Assembly (NCBI RefSeq): GCF_030056665.1
Contig: NZ_JASHIG010000006.1
Reading direction: 5' to 3' (one strand)
DNA length: 64,000 nucleotides
From: Flectobacillus roseus
GTDB lineage: Bacteria > Bacteroidota > Bacteroidia > Cytophagales > Spirosomataceae
Shown here: positions 40,957-49,870 of the stretch, piece by piece
Numbering within the stretch: position 1 is the first letter of the stretch
How the letters are laid out: the number at the start of each line of letters is the position of its first letter
Program-made: the position numbers and the translations under genes
The notes under the pieces: model-generated
The model's database searches: none
What the model was told of the DNA's origin: nothing
What the model saw: the letters and a program-made list of their open reading frames with translations, nothing else

Positions 40957-42435
40957 CTATCTATCTAAAATTTCGGCATTACCCTCTGTCATTTTCAACA
41001 CTTTTGAAACACAGGCAGGTATCTCACCTTCATAGTGCGTTACATACAGCAAAGTTTTATTCAATTTGACGCAAATTTCATCTACCAAATCCCTGAAATA
41101 ACGGATATGCTGTTGGTCTAGACCTTGACAAGGCTCATCTAATACCAACAAAGGAGGGTTTTTAATGAGTGCTCTTGCCAACAAAACCATCCGTTGTTCC
41201 CCTGTTGAAATTTCTGAAAAACGTTTTTGAGACAAATGTTCTATGCCCAACAAGCGAAGATATTTTTCGGCTAATTCTTGTTGTCCAGGTTTTAACGCTT
41301 GATACAAACCATTGGTATTGTACAACCCAGAGGCAACAGCTTTAAATACTTCTGTACGCTTGGTAAAAAATAAATGTAATTCAGGCGATACAAACCCTAT
41401 CTTGCCTTTAATATCCCAAATCGACTCCCCTGAACCTCTTTTACGATCAAAAAGATCAAAATCGTTGGCATAACTTTGTGGATTATCGGCATTAATAAGA
41501 CTTAGTAGCGTAGATTTACCAGAACCATTTGGTCCTAGTACAGCCCATTTTTCACCACGTTTTACTTCCCAATTGAGCGTATTCAATACCTTTTTGTTTC
41601 CATAACTTACATTGACATTACGCATACTGACAGCGTATTCAAAGTTATCTTGGCTTGTGCTCGATGCCAAAAGTTCTTCCAATAGATCATGATCTAAATT
41701 GACCTCCTGTGTATTTTCGGTTTCGGTACTTTTCTTTAGTTCAAAAACATTCGTAATACAAGTCGGAATTTCATCGGGCGTAGTTACCAAAATGATATGT
41801 GTGCCATGTTGCGAAATAGCATTAATTGCCTCATGCAATATGGCTCTGGAAGCGACATCTAAGCCCACAAATGGGGTATCCAATAACATCACTTTAGGAC
41901 GTTTTAGGAAAGAACGAGTCAGTAAGGTACGACGAGTTTCTCCGTTCGAAAGGGTCATTAATTTACGTTCAAGCAAATGTTCAATACGCAAAACTTTTGC
42001 GGCATTCATAAGCTCTTCTTCGGTATATGGCGAAGGGGGTAATTGAACCGATTTTTCATCAATTGTGCCAATAGGTTTCATTTGGTCTGTCAAAAACTCA
42101 CGAACTGTTGGCGAGTTTTCGGCATCATACACGTTGAAACGCTGTTGGTAATATTGTGCTGCTGAATTGAGGATGCGATTTCCAGAATAATCTCTGGATA
42201 CCAACTCGATTTTATCTTTCAGCAATTGTCCTTCTTCCAGAAAATGGAATTTTACTTTTCCTCCCACAAATGGAATTTTACCAGCCAAGGCTTCCAATAA
42301 GGTGGTTTTACCCGAACCATTTTCGCCTACAATAGCCCAATGCTGTTGGTCTTCTATTTGCCAAGTGAGGTTACGGACGACAATTTTTTCAAATTTTCTG
42401 AGTGCTGTATTTTCTAAACTTATAAAAGGAGTCAT
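40957..42435 (-). CDS. Tandem ABC ATPase, ModF/PhrA-like
   Basis: A 492-residue protein with two ABC ATPase domains in one chain. Domain 1 (~1-230): Walker A GENGSGKTTLL near 37, ABC signature LSNGETRR near 163, Walker B VMLLDTPFVGLD. Domain 2 (~270-490): Walker A GPNGSGKSTLL, then DLFDRKRGSGESIWDIKGKI and FVSPELH, typical of the ModF group, signature STGEQRMV, Walker B LLVLDEPCQGLD. There are no membrane domains and no transporter permease nearby, so it is a soluble ATPase of unknown role. Family members are associated with molybdate gene clusters in some bacteria; no such genes are here. Confidence 0.92.
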   Translation of the reverse strand: MTPFISLENTALRKFEKIVVRNLTWQIEDQQHWAIVGENGSGKTTLLEALAGKIPFVGGKVKFHFLEEGQLLKDKIELVSRDYSGNRILNSAAQYYQQRFNVYDAENSPTVREFLTDQMKPIGTIDEKSVQLPPSPYTEEELMNAAKVLRIEHLLERKLMTLSNGETRRTLLTRSFLKRPKVMLLDTPFVGLDVASRAILHEAINAISQHGTHIILVTTPDEIPTCITNVFELKKSTETENTQEVNLDHDLLEELLASSTSQDNFEYAVSMRNVNVSYGNKKVLNTLNWEVKRGEKWAVLGPNGSGKSTLLSLINADNPQSYANDFDLFDRKRGSGESIWDIKGKIGFVSPELHLFFTKRTEVFKAVASGLYNTNGLYQALKPGQQELAEKYLRLLGIEHLSQKRFSEISTGEQRMVLLARALIKNPPLLVLDEPCQGLDQQHIRYFRDLVDEICVKLNKTLLYVTHYEGEIPACVSKVLKMTEGNAEILDR

Positions 42436-42475
42436 TCTATTTTATTGGTTAACCACAGATTAATCTACACAAGTC

Positions 42476-43321
42476 TCAAAAATAATGCTTTTTAAATGCC
42501 AAAGGGTTGACTCCAGTCAGCTTTTTGAAAGTTCTGTTAAAATAGGACATACTTTCAAAACCGCAGTCGAAGCAGGTTTCGGTAACATTTTTGTCTAAAA
42601 GCAATAAATTTTTGGCTTGATTGACCCGATAATGATTCAAAAATTCGATAAAAGTCAGGCGTGTCATTCTTTTAAAGTAGCGACAAAAAGCCGCTTCTGA
42701 CAGATTAGTCATTTCGGCGACTTCGCTCAGTTCTATTTTACGCTGATAATTTTCATCAATAAACTGATACAGGCGTTTGATGCGTTCTTGGTCTTTTTTG
42801 TTGTATTGATTTTCGACAGGTTTTTCGTGCAAAAGTTCGTATTCAGTCGTACTGGCAAGTAACTGAAAAATACTGAGCACTTCCAAAAACTGCTCAAAAG
42901 GGGGAATTGTACGGATATTTTTCATTCTTTCAGCCAATGCTAACTTTACATTTTCACCGAAAGCAATACCATATTGAGAACGCTCAAACAGCTCAGCGAT
43001 TCCTTTGAGTTCGGGCGTTTGGGTCAGTCCACTTCCCAAAAATGACGGGCTCAACTGCAAAACTACTTTTTCATAGTCCTCTGTTTTGACCATATAATCA
43101 AAATTGAGATGTGGAATATTAGAGCCTATCAACACCAAATCATTGTAACTATAGCGCGAGATATGCTCGCCCACATGCCGAGTCCCATCAGTACCTTCGA
43201 TATAAACCAGCTCAATTTCGGGGTGAAAATGCCAATAAAAAATCTGACTCAATCTTGGATTTTGCATAATCCGAAATGAGCTATTAGAGTCTGGCGCAAA
43301 TTCTTCTAGAATGAGTTTCAT
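42476..43321 (-). CDS. AraC-family transcriptional regulator
   Basis: A 281-residue regulator with an N-terminal cupin-like sensing domain (FYWHFHPEIELVYIEGTDG near residue 28, GSNIPHLNFDY near 87) and a C-terminal double helix-turn-helix (~180-281): KIELSEVAEMTNLSEAAFCR, RYFKRMTRLTFIEFLNHYRV, and FDCGFESMSYFNRTFKKLTG. It is divergent from the phytanoyl-CoA-dioxygenase-like and aldo/keto reductase genes across a 244-bp region and is their most likely regulator. Confidence 0.94.
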   Translation of the reverse strand: MKLILEEFAPDSNSSFRIMQNPRLSQIFYWHFHPEIELVYIEGTDGTRHVGEHISRYSYNDLVLIGSNIPHLNFDYMVKTEDYEKVVLQLSPSFLGSGLTQTPELKGIAELFERSQYGIAFGENVKLALAERMKNIRTIPPFEQFLEVLSIFQLLASTTEYELLHEKPVENQYNKKDQERIKRLYQFIDENYQRKIELSEVAEMTNLSEAAFCRYFKRMTRLTFIEFLNHYRVNQAKNLLLLDKNVTETCFDCGFESMSYFNRTFKKLTGVNPLAFKKHYF

Positions 43322-43515
43322 AGTGCACTACTAATGGGTTTTAAGACAAAATCTTCAAAATACCGTTTAAGCACACTCAACTAGCTTATGAGCTTACTAC
43401 GAATTTGTCAAATTTTGAACTTTATTTATCCATTTACAAATCATTATTTATCAAAAAATCAAAATTGTTCAAAAAATGGCAATTATTAGCCAAGATTTTG
43501 AGTAGAATAACAGGA

Positions 43516-43523
43516 TAAATTTG
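43516..43523 (+). promoter_or_regulatory. Possible -7 promoter element for the dioxygenase gene
   Basis: TAAATTTG matches TAnnTTTG and lies 43 bp upstream of the phytanoyl-CoA-dioxygenase-like start, in the divergent region shared with the AraC gene. Confidence 0.4.
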
Positions 43524-43565
43524 TATAACAATTTCAACAACAGATATTACTAAACTAACAAGACC

Positions 43566-44546
43566 ATGCAAATGACTCCGACAATGGCCCCTACAATGAT
43601 GGCCAATCAAAATCATAAAGATATTCCGGGAAACCCTTCGACTGCGACAAGTAGCAAAATCGGTTTGAACGATCGTAGCAATGGTAAACCTTTACGTGTA
43701 TTGAGCGAGGAAGATTGGCAGTTTTGGATTCATAATGGGTATGTAGTCATCAAAAATGCCGTCTCACGTGAGCAAGCCGCAAAGACAGCAGCCTTTCTTT
43801 GGGAGTTTGAGGAAAAAGATCCAACAAATCCTGACACTTGGTATTCGGCACCGAGAGCCGAAATGCAAATGAAGGAACTAGTGGGTAGTGGCATGGTCGA
43901 GGTTTATAACCATCAGTTGTTGTGGGAAAACCGTCAGGCACAACGTGTCTACGATGCTTTTGTGGACGTTTGGGGTACAGAAAAATTGTGGGTAACCATT
44001 GACAGAGCGAATTTGAATTTCCCGATGCGACCTAATCATATTTTCAAGGGTTTTATCCACTGGGACTATGACCCCGAAACTCGCCCTCAGAATGTACAAG
44101 GAGTCCTGGCATTAGCAGACCAAACAGACGAAAATATGGGAGGTTTTCAGTGTATTCCTGAGTTATATCGTACTTATGATACTTGGAAATTGACTCAGCC
44201 AGAAGATAGAGATAGATTTAAGCCTGACACCACGGGTCTAGAAGAGCATTTTGTAAAGGTAAAATTAGAAGCTGGCGATTTACTTATTTTTAATAGTACC
44301 CAGCCACATGGCATTCGTCCAAATAAGAGTGAAGATAAGGTGCGTATTGCTCAATATATTTCGATGATGCCAGCCGAGGAAGACAATGAGGCTTTGAAAA
44401 ACTGGCGAATTAATTCATGGAAAAACCGTATCGCTCCTGAAGGATACGCATTTCCAGGCGACCCAAGAAATTTTGAAAGAGACCGATACGAAACAGCAGT
44501 TTTGTCAGATTTAGGCAAAAAATTACTTGGACTTGATAGCTACTGA
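43566..44546 (+). CDS. Phytanoyl-CoA dioxygenase-family Fe(II)/2-oxoglutarate oxygenase
   Basis: A 326-residue non-haem iron oxygenase. The metal-binding facial triad is visible as HWD with His165 and Asp167 in FIHWDYDPETRP, and distal His248 in QPHGIRPN; an arginine near residue 260 (KVRIAQY) can bind 2-oxoglutarate. The first ~35 residues are low-complexity (MQMTPTMAPTMMANQN) and probably disordered; a start at a later methionine is possible. It is followed 90 bp downstream by an aldo/keto reductase and divergent from an AraC regulator. The substrate is unknown; hydroxylation of a small organic compound is expected. Confidence 0.9.
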   Translation: MQMTPTMAPTMMANQNHKDIPGNPSTATSSKIGLNDRSNGKPLRVLSEEDWQFWIHNGYVVIKNAVSREQAAKTAAFLWEFEEKDPTNPDTWYSAPRAEMQMKELVGSGMVEVYNHQLLWENRQAQRVYDAFVDVWGTEKLWVTIDRANLNFPMRPNHIFKGFIHWDYDPETRPQNVQGVLALADQTDENMGGFQCIPELYRTYDTWKLTQPEDRDRFKPDTTGLEEHFVKVKLEAGDLLIFNSTQPHGIRPNKSEDKVRIAQYISMMPAEEDNEALKNWRINSWKNRIAPEGYAFPGDPRNFERDRYETAVLSDLGKKLLGLDSY

Positions 44547-44613
44547 GTGATTGAATGAGTGGTGATTGAGTGATTTTTGTCGACGAAATATTTAATAGAA
44601 TCACTCATTCTCT
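44545..44613. repeat. Palindromic TCACTCA-type repeat
   Basis: GAGTGATTGAATGAGTGGTG plus ATTGAGTGATT (44545-44575) can pair with AATCACTCATTCTCT (44599-44613). It uses the same words as the repeats at 11945-12060, 18725-18783 and 31908-31937, and overlaps the end of the dioxygenase gene. Confidence 0.55.
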
Positions 44614-44635
44614 AACACGCAAATAATCTAAAACC

Positions 44636-45451
44636 ATGCAGTTATATACAACTTTAAATACAGGACAAACCATGCCTTTGTTGGGGCTTGGCGTGTATGA
44701 TATGTACAACCAAGAAGCGGAGCAGGCCGTGGAATGGGCGATTGAGACAGGCTATCGATTAATTGATACGGCTTCGATGTATGAAAATGAGATAGAAATC
44801 GGCAATGCCATACGTCGAAGTAATATCCAGAGAAGCGAATTGTTTGTGACAACCAAGGTCCATAACAACGACCAAGGTTATGATAATACCTTAAAGGCTT
44901 TTGAGCAAAGTCTCAAAAAACTTTCGATTGATTATATCGATTTGTATTTGGTGCATTGGCCTGTGAAAGCAACTCGAAAAGAAACATGGTTGGCTCTTGA
45001 GCATCTATATCAAGAGGGGTTGGTGCGCTCGGTTGGGGTGGCAAATTACCTTTCTCCATTTTTAGAGGAACTTTCTGGATATGCCAATATTATACCTGCT
45101 GTTAACCAAGTGGAATTTAGTCCCTATTTATTTCTCGAAGATTTATTAACCGAATGTCAAGTAAAAGGTATTCAGTTGCAAGCCTATACGCCTTTAATTC
45201 GTGGGCAAAAGATGAATGACCCAAGACTTATGGCTTTGGCTGAAAAATACGGAAAAAGTCCCGCCCAAATCATTTTACGCTGGGCACTCCAGCATGGGGT
45301 TTCTACTATTCCGAAATCATCCAATCTCAAACGCATACGAGAAAATTTTGATGTATTTGATTTTGCTATTTCTTCTGAAGATATGCTATTAATTGATGAT
45401 TTTGATGAACAATTGAGAGTTGTGGATGATCCTATGGAGATGTTTTATTGA
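44636..45451 (+). CDS. Aldo/keto reductase (AKR5-like)
   Basis: A 271-residue NADPH-dependent reductase. The catalytic tetrad segments are YRLIDTASMYENEIEIGNAI (Asp and Tyr), FVTTKVHNND (Lys) and LYLVHWPVK (His). NQVEFSPYL and IPKSSNLKRIRENFDVFDF are the cofactor-binding C-terminal signatures. It resembles 2,5-diketo-D-gluconate reductase-type enzymes. It follows the dioxygenase gene on the same strand, so the two probably act on the same compound or its aldehyde product. Confidence 0.94.
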   Translation: MQLYTTLNTGQTMPLLGLGVYDMYNQEAEQAVEWAIETGYRLIDTASMYENEIEIGNAIRRSNIQRSELFVTTKVHNNDQGYDNTLKAFEQSLKKLSIDYIDLYLVHWPVKATRKETWLALEHLYQEGLVRSVGVANYLSPFLEELSGYANIIPAVNQVEFSPYLFLEDLLTECQVKGIQLQAYTPLIRGQKMNDPRLMALAEKYGKSPAQIILRWALQHGVSTIPKSSNLKRIRENFDVFDFAISSEDMLLIDDFDEQLRVVDDPMEMFY

Positions 45452-45483
45452 ATTGAGGGGCAAAGGAGCAGGGGGATGGTATA

Positions 45484-45612
45484 GGAGCAAAGGCAAAGAG
45501 GCACAAAGGCACAAAGTGTGAAAAAAGTCTCTCTACCACTAGACGCAAACATTGCGTCTCTACTGAAAACCCCTTTGTGCCTCTGTGCCTTTGTGCCTGT
45601 TCCCTCCCTCCC
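45484..45612. repeat. Nested palindromic repeat (GGCACAAAG arms, AGACGCAA core)
   Basis: The left arm contains GGCAAAGAGGCACAAAGGCA plus CAAAG (about 45492-45516). The right arm, CCTTTGTGCCTCTGTGCCTT plus TGTGCCT (45572-45598), is nearly its reverse complement. Between them AGACGCAA (45541-45548) and TTGCGTCT (45552-45559) form a second perfect hairpin, the same core found at 11989-12016 inside different arms. This fills most of the gap before the phosphoesterase gene. Confidence 0.65.
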
Positions 45613-45719
45613 CTTCCGTTGAATAGTTTTTATTGTTTTTCAGGCATATACGTTTCTTTTTTATCGAAAATGAATCGAATTTTGTATAAATCTAAAATTC
45701 GCCAATAAGAAAATTCAAC

Positions 45720-46661
45720 ATGAGAAAATTTACCTTATTACTCTTTATTCTTGCTATTGGAATTTACTGGAGCTGTAAACAAGAAGTAACCGTGGATTTA
45801 CCTAAAGAAACCTCTTTTTATATTGTGGGCGACTGGGGAAGAATGGGACAATATGCTCAGACTTCGATAGCTAAACAAATGGATAAATCGGCTAAGCTAA
45901 CACCCATTGACTTTATTTTCTCGACGGGTGATAACTTTTATGAAAATGGTGTAGCCGACATCAACGATGCACACTGGAAACAGTCTTATGAACAAGTATA
46001 TAGCGGTTCTAATATTTTAAAAAACTGGTATATCACGCTTGGCAATCATGATTACATGGGTAATCCTACGGCACAGCTTGATTATGCTAAAATCAATAAG
46101 CGATGGATTTTGCCTAATAGATATTACACTTTTGTGCGTGAAATGGCCAACAACAATAATGTCAGATTTGTAATTATTGATACTACCCCTCTGATTAATG
46201 AACACAGAACAAATGCTTTTATGCATTCAGATATTTTGTCACAGGATACTCAAAAACAGTTAAAATGGTTAGATAGTACTTTGAGTATGAGTAAGGAAAA
46301 AATTAAAATTGTAGTAGGACATCATCCTATGTATTCGGCAGGAACAGGAAGAGGCGATCAAGCAGAAATTATTAGTATTATCAAACCTCTTTTGAACAAA
46401 TACAAAGTACAATTATATATTTCGAGTCATAGCCACAATAGCCAATACCTCAAAGCACCAGACCTAGATACTGAACTCTTGGTGAGTGGCGGAGCTGCGT
46501 ATGCCAATGATATTGTACGAAAAGAACATCCTTATTTACTTTTTGGTACGAATACCCCAGCTTTTACATCGGTCAAAATCAAGGATAATTTGATTACCAC
46601 AAGCTTTGTGGATAGTACTGGAAAAGTGCTATATTCGAAAGATAAACTAATTGTACCATAA
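45720..46661 (+). CDS. Lipoprotein metallophosphoesterase (purple acid phosphatase-like)
   Basis: A 313-residue calcineurin-like phosphoesterase. The N-terminal hydrophobic segment ends with IYWSC (Cys19), a plausible lipobox. Metal-binding motifs occur in order: GDWG (Asp38), STGDNFY (Asp71), LGNHD (Asn109-Asp111), VVGHHPMYS (His near 216) and SSHSHNSQY, corresponding to the GHxH motif with Ser in place of Gly. The pattern matches acid phosphatases of the PAP/ACP5 type. It probably acts in the periplasm on phosphomonoesters. Confidence 0.93.
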   Translation: MRKFTLLLFILAIGIYWSCKQEVTVDLPKETSFYIVGDWGRMGQYAQTSIAKQMDKSAKLTPIDFIFSTGDNFYENGVADINDAHWKQSYEQVYSGSNILKNWYITLGNHDYMGNPTAQLDYAKINKRWILPNRYYTFVREMANNNNVRFVIIDTTPLINEHRTNAFMHSDILSQDTQKQLKWLDSTLSMSKEKIKIVVGHHPMYSAGTGRGDQAEIISIIKPLLNKYKVQLYISSHSHNSQYLKAPDLDTELLVSGGAAYANDIVRKEHPYLLFGTNTPAFTSVKIKDNLITTSFVDSTGKVLYSKDKLIVP

Positions 46662-46758
46662 GTTGGAACATAAAATGTCGTATATTAGCACATTGGAATC
46701 TAGAACTAGCACACGGTACAACTTTTTAGGTGTAACACAAAACTATTGATTAACAGCA

Positions 46759-47025
46759 ATGCCTACAATTTCTCATTCTGAATATCTAAATGCACTCAGG
46801 ATTATTAAAGAGTACGAGGAGCAGAAACTAAACGCAGGAAATTTTTTAGAAACGCTTAGCGCCAGTAAAAACCTTAAGCGTTTCCTCCAAGACCACAATG
46901 TAGTGAGTTTTGATCAGTTAGTTGAACTTTTTCAGAACGGCACCATGAACTCATGGTCAGGATTTGGTAAAAAGCTTTTGTTGGAGATTGAAGACCTTAT
47001 CCAAAAGAGTACTGCCTTACAATAG
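46759..47025 (+). CDS. Small helical protein resembling the RNA polymerase alpha C-terminal domain
   Basis: An 88-residue protein. Residues 40-83 (FLQDHNVVSFDQLVELF then WSGFGKKLLLEIEDLI) resemble the alpha-CTD / helix-hairpin-helix pattern, in which a first helix leads to a strand-like turn and a GFGKK hairpin followed by LxEIxxxL. The N-terminal 35 residues are a separate helix-rich segment. It is monocistronic, with a strong terminator 87 bp downstream. A DNA-binding or transcription-related role is inferred from this resemblance only. Confidence 0.6.
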   Translation: MPTISHSEYLNALRIIKEYEEQKLNAGNFLETLSASKNLKRFLQDHNVVSFDQLVELFQNGTMNSWSGFGKKLLLEIEDLIQKSTALQ

Positions 47026-47111
47026 TTCATTAGTAAACGTTTATTTGTTACTGGTGTATCTGTTTTCAGAAACAGTTATAAATAATTTTATTTACTGATA
47101 AAATGAACTAC

Positions 47112-47149
47112 AAAAAAAGCTGAGAAGACGTATCTTCTCAGCTTTTTTT
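47112..47149. terminator. Bidirectional terminator with 17-bp perfect stem
   Basis: AAAAAAAGCTGAGAAGA (47112-47128) pairs with TCTTCTCAGCTTTTTTT (47133-47149) around a 4-base loop. It separates the convergent alpha-CTD-like gene and pheT. Confidence 0.9.
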
Positions 47150-47215
47150 TGTGGTGGTAGGATTTAGGCTGAAAGCCGAAACCCCATTACCATAAACCAA
47201 AAGCCTAGAGCTAAT

Positions 47216-49639
47216 TTATTTTCTAATTACTGCTCCGATTTCTTTCTCGAATCCAGCCATTAAACGCTCCATTGTTTTGTCAATTACTTTATCTGTCAAC
47301 GTTTGTTCGTTGTCTTGTAAGATAAAGCTTACTGAGTAAGACTTTTTGCCTTCTCCCAAGTTTTCACCTTGATATACATCAAATACGTTGATTTGGCGCA
47401 ACAAGTTTTTCTCGTATTGTTTCGCCAATTTCTGGATTTGGTCAAAAGTAACTTCTTTGTCCAATACCAATGAAAGGTCACGACGAACTTCAGGGAATTT
47501 AGACAATTCGGTAAATACTACGTTTTCTTTGTATTGTTTGAACAAGTAATCCCAATCCAAATCAGCATAGAATACCGATTGTTTTACGTCGGCAGCCTTT
47601 GCCAATTTTGCTTTTACTAAGCCCAGACTAACACATTCTTTCTTGTTGATTACGTACGTCAAACCATATTCAAAAGTAGCAGAACCTTCGATTGGTTTTG
47701 TTTGGAAATCTTTGAAACCTAAGCTTTTCAACAACTTAGTAACTACATTCGCCAAAGTGTGGAATGAAATCTTTTCAGATTTTGCCTGCCAAGTTTCTGC
47801 CGAAATATTACCTGTTAAGTAAATCGCCAAGTGGCGTTTTTCAACATATTTCTCGTTGACTTTGTGATAAGTTTTTCCGAAATCAAATAATTTCAAATCC
47901 TTCTGGCGACGATTGATATTGTGAGCCAATACTTCCAAGCCAGAGAAAACCATTGATTGACGCATTACCGCCAAATCTTCAGATAACTTGTTTAGAATTT
48001 CAACATTTTCACCTTGTAAATCACTCTGAATCAAAGCAGCGTAAGAAGGCTTTGTCAATGAGTTAGTGATAATTTCAGAAAAACCACTTCCAGCCAAACT
48101 TGTTGCAATTTTCCATTGCAATTTATCACGGTCTTTCGCTGGGAAATCAGAAAGATAGTCAGTTCCTAAGTTTTCTGAAAGTTCAATATTGTTGAAACCA
48201 TACACACGTAAGATTTCTTCAATAATATCAGCCTCACGCGTAACATCTACACGATACGGAGGAACAATTGCAGTGAAACCAGCTTCGGTTTCTTCCGTAA
48301 TTTGAATATCCAACGATACCAAAATAGACTTGATAAGCTCTTTTTCTAGTTGCTTACCAATCAATCTATCAATATTTCTGTATGTTACAGGTACTACAAA
48401 ATCTTGAATTGGATTTGGATAGAAATCTGAAACTTCAGAAGCAATGACACCGCCTGCTAATTCTTGAATCAACAAGGCAGCGTATTTCAAAGCATATAAT
48501 TTAGCATTTGGATCTGTACCACGTTCAAAACGGAAAGAAGCATCCGTTTTCAAACCATGGCGTTGTGCTGTTTTACGTACAGAAGCAGGATCAAAATACG
48601 CTACCTCCAAATATACACGAGTTGTTTCGTCTTTGATACCCGAAGTTGCTCCTCCGAATACGCCCGCAATACCCATTGACTCTTCAGCGTTACATACCAT
48701 CAAATCTGTTTCGCCTAAAGTACGTTCAACTTCATCAAGTGTGGTAAACTTAGTACCTGCTGGTAGAGTTTTCACCACTACTTTTTGACCTTTGATAGCA
48801 CTCCAATCATAAGCGTGCATTGGTTGACCCAAGCCATGACAAATGAAATTGGTAATATCAACGATGTTATTGATAGGACGCAAACCGATGGTAATCAAGG
48901 CATTTTGTAACCATTCTGGTGAAGGTTTTACGGTAACCCCATCGATAGTTACCCCACAGAAACGAGGACAAGCCTGCGCATCTTCTACGATAAGCTCGAT
49001 TGGAAAATTGTTATTATCTACTTTAAAAGCCTCAATAGATGGCAAAGTGATTTCACGACCCGTAGCTGCTTTAATATCACGAGCTACTCCCCAGTGAGAT
49101 GCAGCATCGGCACGGTTTGGTGTCAAACCGATTTCAATCATATAATCTGCTTCAAGATTGAAGTACTTGGTAGCAGGCGTACCATTTGGCAAATCTGTAT
49201 CCAATACCAAAATACCATCATGCGAAGAACCAATACCAATTTCGTCTTCAGCACAAATCATCCCTTCAGACAAATGTCCGTAAGTTTTCTTGCTCGAAAT
49301 AGCAAACACTGGCTTACCTTCTTTGTCGTAAAGAGTTGTTCCAACGGTTGCTACAATCACTTTTTGACCAGCATCAACATTGGCTGCACCACAAACAATT
49401 TGTGAGGGAGTTTCTTGACCAATATCTACTGTAGTAAGGCTCAACTGTTTTTCTTTCACCATAAATCGTTCGCAAGTAAGTACTTCGCCAACAACAAAGC
49501 CTTGTAACCCACCTGGGATAGAATCGTGACGCTCGATACCCTCTACCTCCAAACCAGTACCTGTCAACATTTGGTCTAGCTCTTCGGGAGATTCATTAAT
49601 TTCGATGAACTGTTTAAGCCAATTAAGTGAAATTTTCAT
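47216..49639 (-). CDS. pheT: Phenylalanyl-tRNA synthetase beta subunit
   Basis: An 807-residue bacterial PheT. Domains in order: an N-terminal region MKISLNWLKQFIEIN, a tRNA-binding (EMAP-like) domain at ~40-150 (VVGEVLTCERF, VCGAANVDAG), B3/B4 editing domain at ~200-390 (MHAYDWSAIKGQKVVVKTL, EVAYFDPASVRKTAQRHGLK, DASFRFERGTDP), B5 domain at ~400-475 (DIIEEILRVYGFNNIE), a core catalytic-like domain at ~480-690, and a ferredoxin-fold anticodon-binding domain at ~710-807 (KFPEVRRDLSLVLDKEVTF). It partners with PheS, which is not in the window. A -7 promoter motif lies about 125 bp upstream. Confidence 0.98.
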   Translation of the reverse strand: MKISLNWLKQFIEINESPEELDQMLTGTGLEVEGIERHDSIPGGLQGFVVGEVLTCERFMVKEKQLSLTTVDIGQETPSQIVCGAANVDAGQKVIVATVGTTLYDKEGKPVFAISSKKTYGHLSEGMICAEDEIGIGSSHDGILVLDTDLPNGTPATKYFNLEADYMIEIGLTPNRADAASHWGVARDIKAATGREITLPSIEAFKVDNNNFPIELIVEDAQACPRFCGVTIDGVTVKPSPEWLQNALITIGLRPINNIVDITNFICHGLGQPMHAYDWSAIKGQKVVVKTLPAGTKFTTLDEVERTLGETDLMVCNAEESMGIAGVFGGATSGIKDETTRVYLEVAYFDPASVRKTAQRHGLKTDASFRFERGTDPNAKLYALKYAALLIQELAGGVIASEVSDFYPNPIQDFVVPVTYRNIDRLIGKQLEKELIKSILVSLDIQITEETEAGFTAIVPPYRVDVTREADIIEEILRVYGFNNIELSENLGTDYLSDFPAKDRDKLQWKIATSLAGSGFSEIITNSLTKPSYAALIQSDLQGENVEILNKLSEDLAVMRQSMVFSGLEVLAHNINRRQKDLKLFDFGKTYHKVNEKYVEKRHLAIYLTGNISAETWQAKSEKISFHTLANVVTKLLKSLGFKDFQTKPIEGSATFEYGLTYVINKKECVSLGLVKAKLAKAADVKQSVFYADLDWDYLFKQYKENVVFTELSKFPEVRRDLSLVLDKEVTFDQIQKLAKQYEKNLLRQINVFDVYQGENLGEGKKSYSVSFILQDNEQTLTDKVIDKTMERLMAGFEKEIGAVIRK

Positions 49640-49763
49640 TGTGTATAAAATTAGATAATACCTTGCTAGTGCAATCTTGTTTACTCAAGTATTAGGAAAG
49701 TGTTTTGATACCTGAGCAATGATATTATGAGTTGTTGTTTTTCCGTATTTGTATTTGAGAGCG

Positions 49764-49771
49764 CAAAGTTA
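49764..49771 (-). promoter_or_regulatory. -7 promoter element for pheT
   Basis: TAACTTTG followed by CGC on the minus strand, matching TAnnTTTG, 125 bp upstream of pheT. Confidence 0.45.
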
Positions 49772-49810
49772 CAAGTTTTACGCTTTTTGTACTTGCTTGA
49801 CCAAAACAAA

Positions 49811-49843
49811 AACTCCGTAAGTTCTTGAAAAACTTACGGAGTT
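49811..49843 (-). terminator. Terminator at the end of the DUF3857 cluster
   Basis: AACTCCGTAAGTT (49811-49823) pairs perfectly with AACTTACGGAGTT (49831-49843). On the minus strand it is followed by TTTGTTTTG. It lies 28 bp past the stop of the last DUF3857 gene. Confidence 0.8.
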
Positions 49844-49870
49844 GGTCATTAAGGGATTATTAAAGGGTTT

